From Anaerolineae bacterium (GTDB lineage Bacteria; Chloroflexota; Anaerolineae; Anaerolineales; Anaerolineaceae): 64,000 nt of DNA. The position numbers and the translations under genes were made by a program. The stretch covers positions 80,754-144,753 of the forward strand of contig JABLXC010000023.1 of NCBI GenBank assembly GCA_013178185.1, written 5' to 3'. The notes under the pieces were generated by a model. The model was not told the DNA's origin, made no database searches, and was given only the letters and a program-made list of their open reading frames with translations. Of the stretch, positions 55,266 to 63,873 are shown in pieces. Position 1 is the first letter of the stretch. Every line of letters starts with the position of its first letter.

Positions 55266-56389
55266 ACCGGGTCCTTGACTTCGTGCGTTGTGACCAGTAA
55301 TTTTTCAAGCATGGCAACCAAACGTTTATTTTGTTCCGTGTCTCCCACAGTGATCCGTGCGAAGGTCGGAAGATTATAACCTTTGCCGGGCCGTATGATC
55401 ACACCGCTCTCCAAGAGTTTGTTGATAATAAAATCCGCTGTTGGGCCAAGATCTGCAAGAACGAAATTGGTATGGCTTGGAACAACAAACAACCCAAGTC
55501 TGGCAAACTCTTTATAAAAGTATTCTCTTCCAGCTTTTGTCGTTTCTACCGTCCTTCTGACAAATTCATTGTCTTCAAGGGCGGCGATGCCGGCGACTTG
55601 CGCCAGGCGATTGACAGCAAAAGGTTCCTTGATCGTGTTCAGTGGGGCAAGCAATTCCTGTATTCCTACGCCAAAGCCGATTCTGATGCCGGCCAAACCG
55701 TACACTTTCGAAAATGTGCGCATAATCAAAATATTTGGCCGTCCCTGGCGGACATATTGGATGGAGTTTGGAAAGTGATCCGATTCGACAAATTCAACGT
55801 AAGCCTCATCCAATATGATCAAAATATTTTCAGGTACGGCATTGATAAATTGGTCTATTGCGTCGGCAAGGAGAATCGTCCCCGTTGGATTATTGGGATT
55901 ACAAACGAATATTATCTTCGTTTTTTCAGTAATAGCCCGCAGCATTGCATTAAGATCAAGACCGTAATCCGTTGTTAACGGCGTTTTGATCAGTTTGGCT
56001 CGCATGACTCTGGTGTAGATGTCGTACATCGGAAAGGAGGACATGCTTGTGATCACTTCGCTGCCTTCATCAAGGTAGGCCATGCACGCCTCAAGGATGA
56101 TCCCATCTGCACCATTGGCAATCGTAATTTCTTCATGAGAAACCCCTAGTTTCTGCGCCAGCGCCACTCGTAAGTCATAACTCTGGGAATCTGGATATAG
56201 ATTAATCTCGTTTATTGCCCTTTGAATAGCGGCGATAGCTACCGGCGAGGCGCCCAATTGATTTTCATTGGAAGCAAGTTTGATCACATCTGTTATTCCA
56301 AATTGTTTTTGAACTTCTTCAATGGGTTTCCCGGGTTTGTATGGTTGAATCTCATTCAATCCAGATTGCGGCATAATCTTTGTTCTCAT
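55262..56389 (-). CDS. HisC-like aminotransferase (histidinol-phosphate/aromatic type)
   Basis: A 375-residue fold-type I PLP enzyme. Motifs: KLASNENQLGASP near residue 38, CNPNNPTGT near 165, LDEAYVEF near 197 and the PLP lysine in RTFSKVYGLAGIRIGFG near 230. No other his gene is nearby. Its place between an acyl-CoA synthetase and larA, behind indolepyruvate oxidoreductase, points to transamination of aromatic or other amino acids to 2-oxo acids instead of histidine synthesis; HisC-like enzymes often take aromatic substrates. Confidence 0.88.
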   Translation of the reverse strand: MRTKIMPQSGLNEIQPYKPGKPIEEVQKQFGITDVIKLASNENQLGASPVAIAAIQRAINEINLYPDSQSYDLRVALAQKLGVSHEEITIANGADGIILEACMAYLDEGSEVITSMSSFPMYDIYTRVMRAKLIKTPLTTDYGLDLNAMLRAITEKTKIIFVCNPNNPTGTILLADAIDQFINAVPENILIILDEAYVEFVESDHFPNSIQYVRQGRPNILIMRTFSKVYGLAGIRIGFGVGIQELLAPLNTIKEPFAVNRLAQVAGIAALEDNEFVRRTVETTKAGREYFYKEFARLGLFVVPSHTNFVLADLGPTADFIINKLLESGVIIRPGKGYNLPTFARITVGDTEQNKRLVAMLEKLLVTTHEVKDPV

Positions 56390-56394
56390 TAATT

Positions 56395-58434
56395 CTATTG
56401 CTCCTTAAGGATCACTCGGACATCGGCTGCGAGCACTTCTTGCTCGTATAGTAGAATAGGATTGAGATCGACTTCTTTGATCTCTGGGTATATCCACGGC
56501 AAGTTAGAGAAATTCGAAATGAGCGATGTAAGTGCTTCAAGGTTGCAGGGTTTTTGTCCCCGGATGCCGGCTAAGATTGGGTAGCTTTTTAAACTTCGGA
56601 TCATCTCCCAACTTCTTTTTGCTGAAAGGGGGGCGGTTCTTATCACGATATCTTTTAGTATTTCTGTAAATATGCCTCCCAGCCCCAACATGACAACAGG
56701 TCCGAATTGTGGGTCATGCGAAAAACCAAGGATAATTTCATGTGTTTTGGGAAGCATTGGGTAGATCATTGCACCGCGAAAATCTTTGCCTTGAGCGATT
56801 TTTTCTAATTTTTGGAAGGCGCTGATGGCTTCGGCTTCGCTCTGAATATTCAGAATAACGCCGCCGTAGTCAGATTTATGAATAATGTGGGGAGAGACAA
56901 CTTTTAAGACCACCGGGAAACCGATTTGCATGCAGCCCCTCGTAACCTCTTCCACGTTTCTGGCAAAAAAGAATTGGGGTACGGGGATATGGTTATTTGC
57001 CAGCCATTGCATTGCATCGGGTTCTAAGAATTCATTAGTCTCATTTTTAGACAGGGTCTGCGCTGTAAAGGCTGGAAGGTATTCTTCCTGGTATGCAAGC
57101 CGATATTTCTCGTACTCGGCCATCCTGGCCAGAACCGAAACAGCTCTTTCTCCAATCGGATAGTTCGGGACCCCCCGATTTTTCAGATAGGCGATACTTT
57201 CGGTAACGATTTCGCCTGCCATGAAGTTTGCAACGACAGGTTTGTCTGATTGCGCGGCGGCATCTGTGATCCCACGTGCAAGGGCAAGGGAGTCCAGGTA
57301 TGGCGTAGCAACATTGATGCTCAAAATCGCGTCATATTCCTTTAATACTGCTGTGATCACATTTCGATAATCCTCTTCTGTTCCTTGAACAGTCAGATCG
57401 AGAGGGTTGTTCAACCCACAATTGGGGGGGAGCGCCGCTGAAAGGCGGCGGTGAAGTCCTTCGCTTGGCGGCGATACGAACAACCCTTCTTTTTCGGCGC
57501 GGTCCGCCGCCAGGATACCAGGCCCTCCAGAGTTTGTTACGATTGCAAGTTTACGCCCTGACATGACCGGAAGGTTGGCGAATCCTTTGCATAGATCGAA
57601 CATCTCCTCAATCGTTTCCACTCGGATGGCCCCACACTCCGAGAGAACTGCATCGTAAACATGGTCAGAGCCAGCCAATGATCCGGTATGGGAGAGAGCA
57701 GCCCTTTGACCCGATGTTGTCCGTCCCGATTTAATGACAACCAGCGGCTTTTTTTGACAAAAATTTCTTACTGCTCTCATAAACTTTCTGCCGTCTTTCA
57801 CCGACTCAATATATAAGGCGGCTACACGGGTGTCTGGATCATCTGCAAGGTACGGTAGGAGTTCAATCTCGTCAAGATCTACCCGGTTGCCATAGCTGAC
57901 GAATTTGGAAACCCCAACCCCTTGCTCATCAGCCCAGGCAAGTACCGCGCCGCCAATCGCTCCTGATTGAGAAATGAAAGCCATTTTTCCTTTAGGAGGT
58001 CTGACCTCCAAAGTCGCATATAAGCTTGCGGAGGTGCTGACAAAACCGGCGCAATTTGGTCCAATAATCCTTAGGTTGTGTTGACGAGCGATTTCTTTTA
58101 GTTTTTCTTCTGCTGCTGTGTTTCCAATTTCGCCAAACCCTGAAGTGATGATCACTGCAACGCTAATGCCTGCCTCTCCACACTCGATTAGGGAGGCGGA
58201 GACAGTATCGGGCGGAGAAGCAATGACAGCGACATCCAACGGCTGGTTTATGCTTTTTATAGTGGTGTATCCTGGAATACCAAGACCCCCCTGACCTTTG
58301 GGGTTTACCACAAACACGGATGTGTATCCGCCCAGAAGGATCTGACGGGCAAGTTCGTATCCGAGTTTCCCCTCGGACATCGAGCCAATTACTACAACTC
58401 CAGCAGGGTGAAAGAGGCGGTGGATTTTATCCAT
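56395..58434 (-). CDS. ADP-forming acyl-CoA synthetase (fused alpha-beta)
   Basis: A 679-residue enzyme that makes ATP from ADP, phosphate and an acyl-CoA, releasing the acid. The alpha part (about 1-450) has a CoA-binding Rossmann domain (VVVIGSMSEGKLGYE), GPNCAGFVST and the phospho-histidine region ALSHTGSLAGSD near residue 250. The beta part (about 460-679) is an ATP-grasp domain (FPVVLKVVSPHIIHKSDYGG). Such enzymes complete peptide fermentation in archaea and some bacteria. Here it follows iorB by six bases, so it likely uses the acyl-CoA formed by IorAB. Confidence 0.92.
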   Translation of the reverse strand: MDKIHRLFHPAGVVVIGSMSEGKLGYELARQILLGGYTSVFVVNPKGQGGLGIPGYTTIKSINQPLDVAVIASPPDTVSASLIECGEAGISVAVIITSGFGEIGNTAAEEKLKEIARQHNLRIIGPNCAGFVSTSASLYATLEVRPPKGKMAFISQSGAIGGAVLAWADEQGVGVSKFVSYGNRVDLDEIELLPYLADDPDTRVAALYIESVKDGRKFMRAVRNFCQKKPLVVIKSGRTTSGQRAALSHTGSLAGSDHVYDAVLSECGAIRVETIEEMFDLCKGFANLPVMSGRKLAIVTNSGGPGILAADRAEKEGLFVSPPSEGLHRRLSAALPPNCGLNNPLDLTVQGTEEDYRNVITAVLKEYDAILSINVATPYLDSLALARGITDAAAQSDKPVVANFMAGEIVTESIAYLKNRGVPNYPIGERAVSVLARMAEYEKYRLAYQEEYLPAFTAQTLSKNETNEFLEPDAMQWLANNHIPVPQFFFARNVEEVTRGCMQIGFPVVLKVVSPHIIHKSDYGGVILNIQSEAEAISAFQKLEKIAQGKDFRGAMIYPMLPKTHEIILGFSHDPQFGPVVMLGLGGIFTEILKDIVIRTAPLSAKRSWEMIRSLKSYPILAGIRGQKPCNLEALTSLISNFSNLPWIYPEIKEVDLNPILLYEQEVLAADVRVILKEQ

Positions 58435-58440
58435 ATCAGT

Positions 58441-59034
58441 TCAGTCCGAAGCCATTTCAAAACCGCATTGAAAGGCGTATAGGTTTTTCTCGGCTGCTTT
58501 TGGCCAACGGTTTTCAATCGCCTTCCCCATTGTTTCTACATTAAGGATTTTGCCAAGCGAGGTGTTCCTTACAGCCGCTCCAAGGACATAGAGGTTGTCC
58601 GGGATTGCTGATCCCTGGTAGGTAGGTAGATTGGCTGGATCAAGGTAAAGCAATTTTGCCCCAGCCTGAGCAATTTTTTCTTTAACTGTATCCAGGCCAG
58701 GATAGCCTTGTTTTCCGAGTAAGGAAGCGGTTGGCAGCCAAATGTGTCCCCAGAGCAAAAAATCTGAGCCCGGTTTGATGAATTGGGTTGTCCTTAACGC
58801 TTCAGATACCTCCATAGCTACGATCAGATCGGCGTTTTTTTCTGGGATGTGTGGACCGACGAACTCTTGTCCAATTCTTATTTGGGCTTTTACCAACCCT
58901 CCTCGCTGCGCCATTCCCTCTGTGGGATAATAATTGACAGGAATTTTATCCAGAAGCGCCGTTTCCGCGATCAGTTCGCCGATTGTCAGCACTCCCTGCC
59001 CCCCAACGCCAACAAGATAAACGTTATAAATCAT
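58441..59034 (-). CDS. iorB: Indolepyruvate:ferredoxin oxidoreductase, beta subunit
   Basis: A 197-residue gamma/alpha-domain protein of the 2-oxoacid oxidoreductase family. Seen are YLVGVGGQGVLTIGELIAE at the N-terminus (trimmed to GVGGQGVLT) and PTEGMAQRGG near residue 38, both typical of IorB. With IorA it decarboxylates arylpyruvates to acyl-CoA, reducing ferredoxin. The ATG overlaps the iorA stop by four bases. Confidence 0.93.
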   Translation of the reverse strand: MIYNVYLVGVGGQGVLTIGELIAETALLDKIPVNYYPTEGMAQRGGLVKAQIRIGQEFVGPHIPEKNADLIVAMEVSEALRTTQFIKPGSDFLLWGHIWLPTASLLGKQGYPGLDTVKEKIAQAGAKLLYLDPANLPTYQGSAIPDNLYVLGAAVRNTSLGKILNVETMGKAIENRWPKAAEKNLYAFQCGFEMASD

Positions 59035-60896
59035 CCAGGCATCTCCAATTGAATCGCATCAAAGTTGCAGACCTCTGCGCAAAGTCCGCAGCGGCTACAT
59101 AGTTCTGTATCTATTTCAAGTTTTCCGTTTGTGATGCTGATGGCCGGGCAGCCTGTTATCGTGATACAAAGTTTGCAGAGATTGCACAGGTCTGCGTTGA
59201 CGGTGATATTTCCGGGGCGACCCTCTCTCCTTTGCGCCTGAATTGCGCATTCTCGTCTGGCCAGGATCACTTTGACTCCTGGCAGTGTGAGCGCATTTTG
59301 GATTGTTGCTGTGGAGGCTTCCAGGTTATAGGGATCGATGGTAAAGAAGTGTTCGATGCTAAGCGAAGGAATGATTTGCGCAATGTCTACGGATTTCCCC
59401 TCCCCATTTTGAAAATTGGCATCTGTACCAGGGTTGGCCTGCATGCCTGTCATTGCTGTCCAGCCATTATCCATAATGATCAAGGTCAAGGGCACTTGAT
59501 GCTGGACCGCATTAACTAAACCGGGAATACCAGCATGGAAAAAGGTGGAATCTCCCATTGTTGCGATGACGGGGGTTTTTACACCGGCGTGAACAAACCC
59601 CTGGGCGAGCGCAATGCTAGCTCCCATAGAGATTTCATTCCAGATAGTGTTAAAGGGAGGATTCATACCGAGAATTGTGCACCCGATATCGCCTGTTACC
59701 ATTACCTCTTCTTTTCTTAAGCGGAGTTTGCGGATTGCTTGATTGATTGCCATATAAGTTCCCCGATGTGGGCAACCGGCGCATACGGTGATTGGCCGAG
59801 GGGCGGCCAGTTCCTCAGAATGAAAGCCTCTCAGAACTTCTTCGGTAACCTCGATCTCGCAAACAGCTGCAAGCCCTTTGATGAAGTGGATTAATTCATA
59901 TGCTCCGACTTTACTGAAAAGACCATTTAATTTTCCGAAGATGTTGCCTTTGAAGCCGCACCGCTGAGCCTGGATGTACACTTCGCGCTCCACAAGGGGA
60001 TCCAATTCCTCAAAGACAACAACGCTTTGGGTATGGTTGAGCACCTGCTGGATCTGATCCAGGGGCAAAGGATTTGAGGCGATGATTTCAAGGATGGAGA
60101 GATCCTCTTTTTGTAACCCCAAATTCTCCAGAAAATCTATCGCTTCGCCGAGGTAGGCGCGCGTGATCCCACTGGCGATGATGCCCACCTTGCCGGATCT
60201 GGGTGATAAATGGAGGGGATTGAGCTGCATTTCGTCAAAGATGTGGCGAGCTTTTTCCAGCCTGTTAAGTAGATCCTGGTGTTGAGCAAGGCAGATGGCT
60301 GATCCGGCTTTGGTATATTTTTGAATGTCCTTGATTAAGAGTGGTGGCTTGAGAGGGGGCGGTTCTGCTGGCGGGATATTCATTACATTCTTTGAGTTTG
60401 CAACCGCTGTGACCAGGCGGATAAAAACTGGCGAGCCAATTTCCTCTGAAATCTGGAAAGCCGTTTGAACCAGTTGATAAGTTTCTTTAACTGAAGCCGG
60501 TTCCAGCATCGGTAAATCGGCCAAAGCTGCAAAGCCCCGTGAATCCTGCTCGGCCATCCCCGCATTCGCTCCCACATCATCGGCCACATATACAACCAAT
60601 CCACCGACGATCCCTGAATGGGCAACAGAAATAAGTGAATCGTAAGCGACATTGAGACCAGACATTTTCATGGTGCATAAAGCACGCAGTCCGGCCCAGG
60701 AGGCACCTGTGGCTATCTCAAAAGCCACTTTTTCATTTGTGCTCCATTCCACATGGACATTTTCAGGGTTCATCGCCAGCAAACTGGCCAGGGCGCGAGT
60801 TGAGGGTGTGCCCGGGTAACCTGTAACAACCCTGACGCCAGCTTTTAGCGCTCCAAGCGCCAGGGCTTCGTTGCCGTTGACAATCTGCTCAGCCAA
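59031..60896 (-). CDS. iorA: Indolepyruvate:ferredoxin oxidoreductase, alpha subunit
   Basis: A 621-residue subunit holding thiamine diphosphate and two iron-sulfur clusters. N-terminal pyrimidine-binding part: GNEALALGALKAGVRVVTGYPGTPS (seen as GYPGTPS near residue 30). TPP region: CAGCPHRG near 365, TGDIGCT and MGDSTFFHAG. The C-terminus has two 4Fe-4S motifs, CNLCKLCITITGC and CSRCGLCAEVC. The start is a TTG at 60896 with AGGAGG four bases before it, a short spacing. First gene of the operon behind promoter B. In arylpyruvate or branched 2-oxo acid oxidation it supplies reduced ferredoxin and acyl-CoA for the ligase downstream. Confidence 0.94.
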   Translation of the reverse strand: MAEQIVNGNEALALGALKAGVRVVTGYPGTPSTRALASLLAMNPENVHVEWSTNEKVAFEIATGASWAGLRALCTMKMSGLNVAYDSLISVAHSGIVGGLVVYVADDVGANAGMAEQDSRGFAALADLPMLEPASVKETYQLVQTAFQISEEIGSPVFIRLVTAVANSKNVMNIPPAEPPPLKPPLLIKDIQKYTKAGSAICLAQHQDLLNRLEKARHIFDEMQLNPLHLSPRSGKVGIIASGITRAYLGEAIDFLENLGLQKEDLSILEIIASNPLPLDQIQQVLNHTQSVVVFEELDPLVEREVYIQAQRCGFKGNIFGKLNGLFSKVGAYELIHFIKGLAAVCEIEVTEEVLRGFHSEELAAPRPITVCAGCPHRGTYMAINQAIRKLRLRKEEVMVTGDIGCTILGMNPPFNTIWNEISMGASIALAQGFVHAGVKTPVIATMGDSTFFHAGIPGLVNAVQHQVPLTLIIMDNGWTAMTGMQANPGTDANFQNGEGKSVDIAQIIPSLSIEHFFTIDPYNLEASTATIQNALTLPGVKVILARRECAIQAQRREGRPGNITVNADLCNLCKLCITITGCPAISITNGKLEIDTELCSRCGLCAEVCNFDAIQLEMPG

Positions 60897-60939
60897 ATTG
60901 CCTCCTGTAAATTTTTGATAGGAAGGGAAACAGGAAAAC

Positions 60940-61003
60940 GTTCCGTTTAATGGAACAATGTTTCAATAATAAATACTATAGCAAAATCGAATTTGATTGT
61001 CAA
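60940..61003 (-). promoter_or_regulatory. Promoter B with downstream palindromic operator (ior-acd-hisC-larA operon)
   Basis: Minus strand: -35 TTGACA (61003-60998), 17-bp spacer ending GATTTTGC, -10 TATAGT (60980-60975). Then 18 bp and the palindrome GTTCC-N7-GGAAC at 60940-60956 (plus strand GTTCCGTTTAATGGAAC). Same element order, spacings and flanking GGAACA-TGTTT as promoter A 7.7 kb away. The leader before the TTG start is about 70 bases. Confidence 0.82.
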
Positions 61004-61059
61004 ATTTCTTTTTTCATTTCCATGAGGTGTATTTTGTAACAATTCTGGCCCGTTTCCCA

Positions 61060-62130
61060 TCAGGAACAATTGCGGTGAATTGTTTGCGCTTTTTTAAGAA
61101 GGAGAGGCAATGTTTTTTCGTAAGGGGGGCAAGCTATTCCAGCCTCGGTGATGATTGCGGTGATATATGCCGCTGGGGTGATGTCAAAGGCAGGGTTGAA
61201 AACGGCTGAATGTTTTGGGAGAATTGTCTCCGTCCCGATTTGGCTGACTTCTGAAGGCTCTCTTTCTTCAATGGGTATTTCATGACCGGTTTTTATGCTT
61301 GGGTCAATGGTGCTGGTTGGGGCTGCTACATAAAAGGGAACCCCATGAGCTTTTGCCACAATTGCCAGGTTATATGTACCGATCTTATTAGCAACATCAC
61401 CGTTACTGGCAACGCGATCACAACCGACAGTTACCAGGTCAATCTTGTGGTGTTGCATTAGAAATCCGCTGGCGCCATCCACAATGACTGAATGCGGAAT
61501 GCCCAATTGGCTCAATTCCCAGGCTGTCAGACGGGCTCCTTGCAACCGCGGGCGCGTTTCATCTACATAAACGTGTACTTTTTTGCCGTTTTCATGTGCG
61601 AAGCGAATAATGCCCAATGCCGTCCCGTAATCCACAGTAGCTAGCCCCCCTGTGTTACAGTGATGAATGAAATTGGCAGTATCCGGGACCAATGGAAAAG
61701 CATTTTGGGCTATTAAACGGTTTGTGCGGCTGTCCTCCGCCGCGATATCGTTTGCTTCTCGAAGCAGTCGGTCTCTCAGGTCGGCGATTGTGCGAAGACC
61801 GGGCTCATCCGCCGCTTTCAGCATTCTTTGTACTGCCCAGGATAAGTTAACGGCTGTCGGGCGTGATGCTACAAGGACCTGGGCGCTGTTCTTCAGGATC
61901 GTTTGCAATTCTTGCAAAGAATTGATCTCGTTTTGAAGCGCTGCCAGGACCATACCATAAGCTGCCGCCACACCGATGACGGGGGCACCCCGAACGGCCA
62001 TCTCGCGGATTGCTGCTGCGACTTCGTAAACACTCTTGAGATCAAGATAACTCTGTTGATGGGGTAATAGCCGTTGGTCTAAGAGCCTGAGAATGCCATT
62101 TTGCCATTGGAGACTTGCATAAGTTTTCAT
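61060..62130 (-). CDS. mtnA: S-methyl-5-thioribose-1-phosphate isomerase
   Basis: Converts methylthioribose 1-phosphate to methylthioribulose 1-phosphate in methionine salvage; related to eIF2B subunits. The 356-residue chain has VRGAPVIGVAAAYG near residue 47, the catalytic cysteine in HHCNTGGLAT near 160, and the catalytic aspartate in GCDRVASNGDVANKIGTYNLA (short form GCDRVASNGD) near 238. The other salvage genes are not in the window. It is 19 bases downstream of the HD-GYP gene and may share its transcript. Confidence 0.94.
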   Translation of the reverse strand: MKTYASLQWQNGILRLLDQRLLPHQQSYLDLKSVYEVAAAIREMAVRGAPVIGVAAAYGMVLAALQNEINSLQELQTILKNSAQVLVASRPTAVNLSWAVQRMLKAADEPGLRTIADLRDRLLREANDIAAEDSRTNRLIAQNAFPLVPDTANFIHHCNTGGLATVDYGTALGIIRFAHENGKKVHVYVDETRPRLQGARLTAWELSQLGIPHSVIVDGASGFLMQHHKIDLVTVGCDRVASNGDVANKIGTYNLAIVAKAHGVPFYVAAPTSTIDPSIKTGHEIPIEEREPSEVSQIGTETILPKHSAVFNPAFDITPAAYITAIITEAGIACPPYEKTLPLLLKKAQTIHRNCS

Positions 62131-62148
62131 GCAGCGCTTGCCCTGGTT

Positions 62149-63231
62149 TTATTTTTCGAGGTTGACGAACTTTTCAACAATCTCAGGATCAAATTGTAAG
62201 TTGGCTTGAGACGCAATATAATTTAACGCGTCTTCTTTACGCCAAGCCGGACGGTATGGGCGCGGCGAAATCAAAGAAAACCATACATCAACGACGGTGA
62301 ATATTCTGGCGACAACAGGTATTTGCTTCCCCTTTAACCCTTTGGGGTAGCCGTTGCCATCCCATCTTTCATGATGGTGTGTGATTAATTCCAATGCGGG
62401 TTGGAGATACCGGACATTGGACAACAAGTCGTGCGCGTAGATAGTATGATTGCGAATAGTTTCCCATTCTTCACTGGTCAGCTGGCCAGTCTTAAGAAGG
62501 ACACTATCGGGTACACTGATGTTGCCGATATCATGAAGCAAGGCGCCTCTCCTGATATGGGGCAGTAACCAGGCATCTACACCCAGTTCATTTGCTAAAG
62601 CCACGGATAAATCTGCTGCCTGTTTTGTGACCTCTCCTGTTTGGTGTTCGTGCAGATCAAGGACTTTCGATAGAAGTTCGAGAGTTGCGTCGTAGGATAA
62701 GGTCAGTTCATTATAATCTTGTGTGATTTTATCCAGTTCAATTATCCCCGGCAGCAGTAATCCGCATTCAGCGGTGAAACTTTCATAAAATGCAAGCCAT
62801 TCTCTGGAAGGCATCAAGGTTTTGTGTGAGAATACCTCAAGAACCCCAAATACTTTGCCTTCAAATTGTAAAGGATTCGCTAGATATGATTTAAATCGGT
62901 GGGAATCTTGCTGGGATTTTGAGGCAAAAGTTTCTGTTTCGATGAGTTTTTGAATATATACCAGCCTTTTTTCTCGCCAAGCGGTCATGGCGTGTTGTTC
63001 TGTTGTTTTGAAATTCGCCTGATTGACAGGGTGGGTCAAGAATTTTTGCTCAAAAACTCTTTCAAATTTCTGCATATCATGATTTATGATCCGAATGATG
63101 GCTGCATCTACCCCCAGGAGGTCAATTGCCTGGTTGAGCGTTGCGTTCACCGCCTCTGGAAGACTTTTAATCCCTAGCACGGCGCGATCTAATATGCGTA
63201 GAGCTTCCAAGTTTTTTTGATTCTCTGTCAT
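62149..63231 (-). CDS. GAF and HD-GYP domain protein
   Basis: A 360-residue cytoplasmic protein. The N-terminal half (about 12-160) is a GAF sensor domain (SYLANPLQFEGKVFGVLEV). The second half is an HD-GYP hydrolase domain of the type that cleaves cyclic di-GMP. Metal motifs: HDIGN at about 235 (usually HDIGK), HTIYAHDLL and HHHERWDGNGYP near 285. The segment VVDVWFSLISPRPYRPA departs from the usual VxDxxDALTSDRPYR. With lysine and an aspartate changed, activity may be altered, but the HD pair and the GYP motif remain. No GGDEF gene is in the window. Confidence 0.88.
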   Translation of the reverse strand: MTENQKNLEALRILDRAVLGIKSLPEAVNATLNQAIDLLGVDAAIIRIINHDMQKFERVFEQKFLTHPVNQANFKTTEQHAMTAWREKRLVYIQKLIETETFASKSQQDSHRFKSYLANPLQFEGKVFGVLEVFSHKTLMPSREWLAFYESFTAECGLLLPGIIELDKITQDYNELTLSYDATLELLSKVLDLHEHQTGEVTKQAADLSVALANELGVDAWLLPHIRRGALLHDIGNISVPDSVLLKTGQLTSEEWETIRNHTIYAHDLLSNVRYLQPALELITHHHERWDGNGYPKGLKGKQIPVVARIFTVVDVWFSLISPRPYRPAWRKEDALNYIASQANLQFDPEIVEKFVNLEK

Positions 63232-63443
63232 TCGATTTTTTCCTTCAAAGGCTTTCCAGGGTTGTTTAAAGACATCCTAGATTCAAATTGCCGATTTTCG
63301 TTGCCAAACGAAAGTGCAGGAACGGTCAGCTTTCGATAGCATTTATTTACTCATTTATATTATACATGTTGGTAGTGTAAATCCATTTTGGAAAAGATGT
63401 GAGGGGATCGTGGCATCGAAAGAAGTGAAGATGCGTGGAATTT

Positions 63444-63655
63444 ACCTTGCTCGATGCGGAAGAGTCTCGGTGTAGTTTTATGGAATGGGTGGGAGGCGTT
63501 AAACCTGGTGTTCGCCTGGGCGAGCACCAATCAGATGGTTCTGGGGTAGGTGATTGTGGAAAGGAACTCGAACGAGATCACAGTAATTCCAGAGTTGTTA
63601 CAGGTGCTGGAGATATGTAACTGCTTGGCGACAATGAGGATGTTTTTGCGATAAG
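63444..63655 (+). pseudogene. ISAs1-type transposase remnant
   Basis: Read from 63447, the translation begins LLDAEESRCSFMEWVGG, then in the next frame from 63496 continues ALNLVFAWASTNQMVLG, a TAG at 63547, and VIVERNSNEITVIPELLQVL to a TAA at 63652. This order matches ISAs1 family transposases (LDGKTLRxSF, LHLVSAWAS, LGQ, EKSNEITAIPELL). About 70 codons remain, with a frameshift and a stop codon. It is dead. It sits 50 bp before the tRNA-Asp terminator. Confidence 0.75.
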
Positions 63656-63703
63656 AGCAGTAGCTTTTGAAGCCCTTCTATCGGTGGGGGCGCACGGCAC
63701 AGG

Positions 63704-63741
63704 AAACCAAAAGAGATCGCTTGAGCGATCTCTTTTGGTTT
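63704..63741 (-). terminator. Terminator of tRNA-Asp
   Basis: A perfect 17-bp stem: AAACCAAAAGAGATCGC (63704-63720) and its complement (63725-63741) around TTGA. Read on the minus strand it lies 3 bases after the tRNA end, and its 3' arm ends TTTTGGTTT. Confidence 0.85.
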
Positions 63742-63744
63742 AGG

Positions 63745-63817
63745 CGGGAGCGACGGGGTTCGAACCCGCGATCTCGGCCTTGACAGGGCCGCATGTTAAC
63801 CACTACACCACGCCCCC
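63745..63817 (-). tRNA. tRNA-Asp (anticodon GTC)
   Basis: 73-nt tRNA on the minus strand. The acceptor stem GGGGGCG/CGCTCCC has one G-T pair and the discriminator is G, as expected for aspartate. The anticodon arm CGGCC-CTGTCAA-GGCCG gives GTC. T arm GCGGG-TTCGAAC-CCCGT. CCA is not encoded. Confidence 0.95.
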
Positions 63818-63829
63818 CGAACGATCTAA

Positions 63830-63858
63830 AGTTTATCATGAGTTTTTTAGAGCGTCAA
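63830..63858 (-). promoter_or_regulatory. Promoter of tRNA-Asp
   Basis: Minus strand TTGACG (63858-63853), 17-bp spacer, TAAACT (63835-63830), with the tRNA starting 13 bp later. The IS end begins 15 bp upstream of the -35 box. Confidence 0.65.
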
Positions 63859-63873
63859 GTTAAGATTCTGAGG

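Noticed and set aside
58441..60896. Reading iorAB as pyruvate:ferredoxin oxidoreductase.
   Set aside because: The domain order and the iorA C-terminal double cluster with CAGCPHRG fit indolepyruvate-type enzymes; pyruvate enzymes have different subunit layout.
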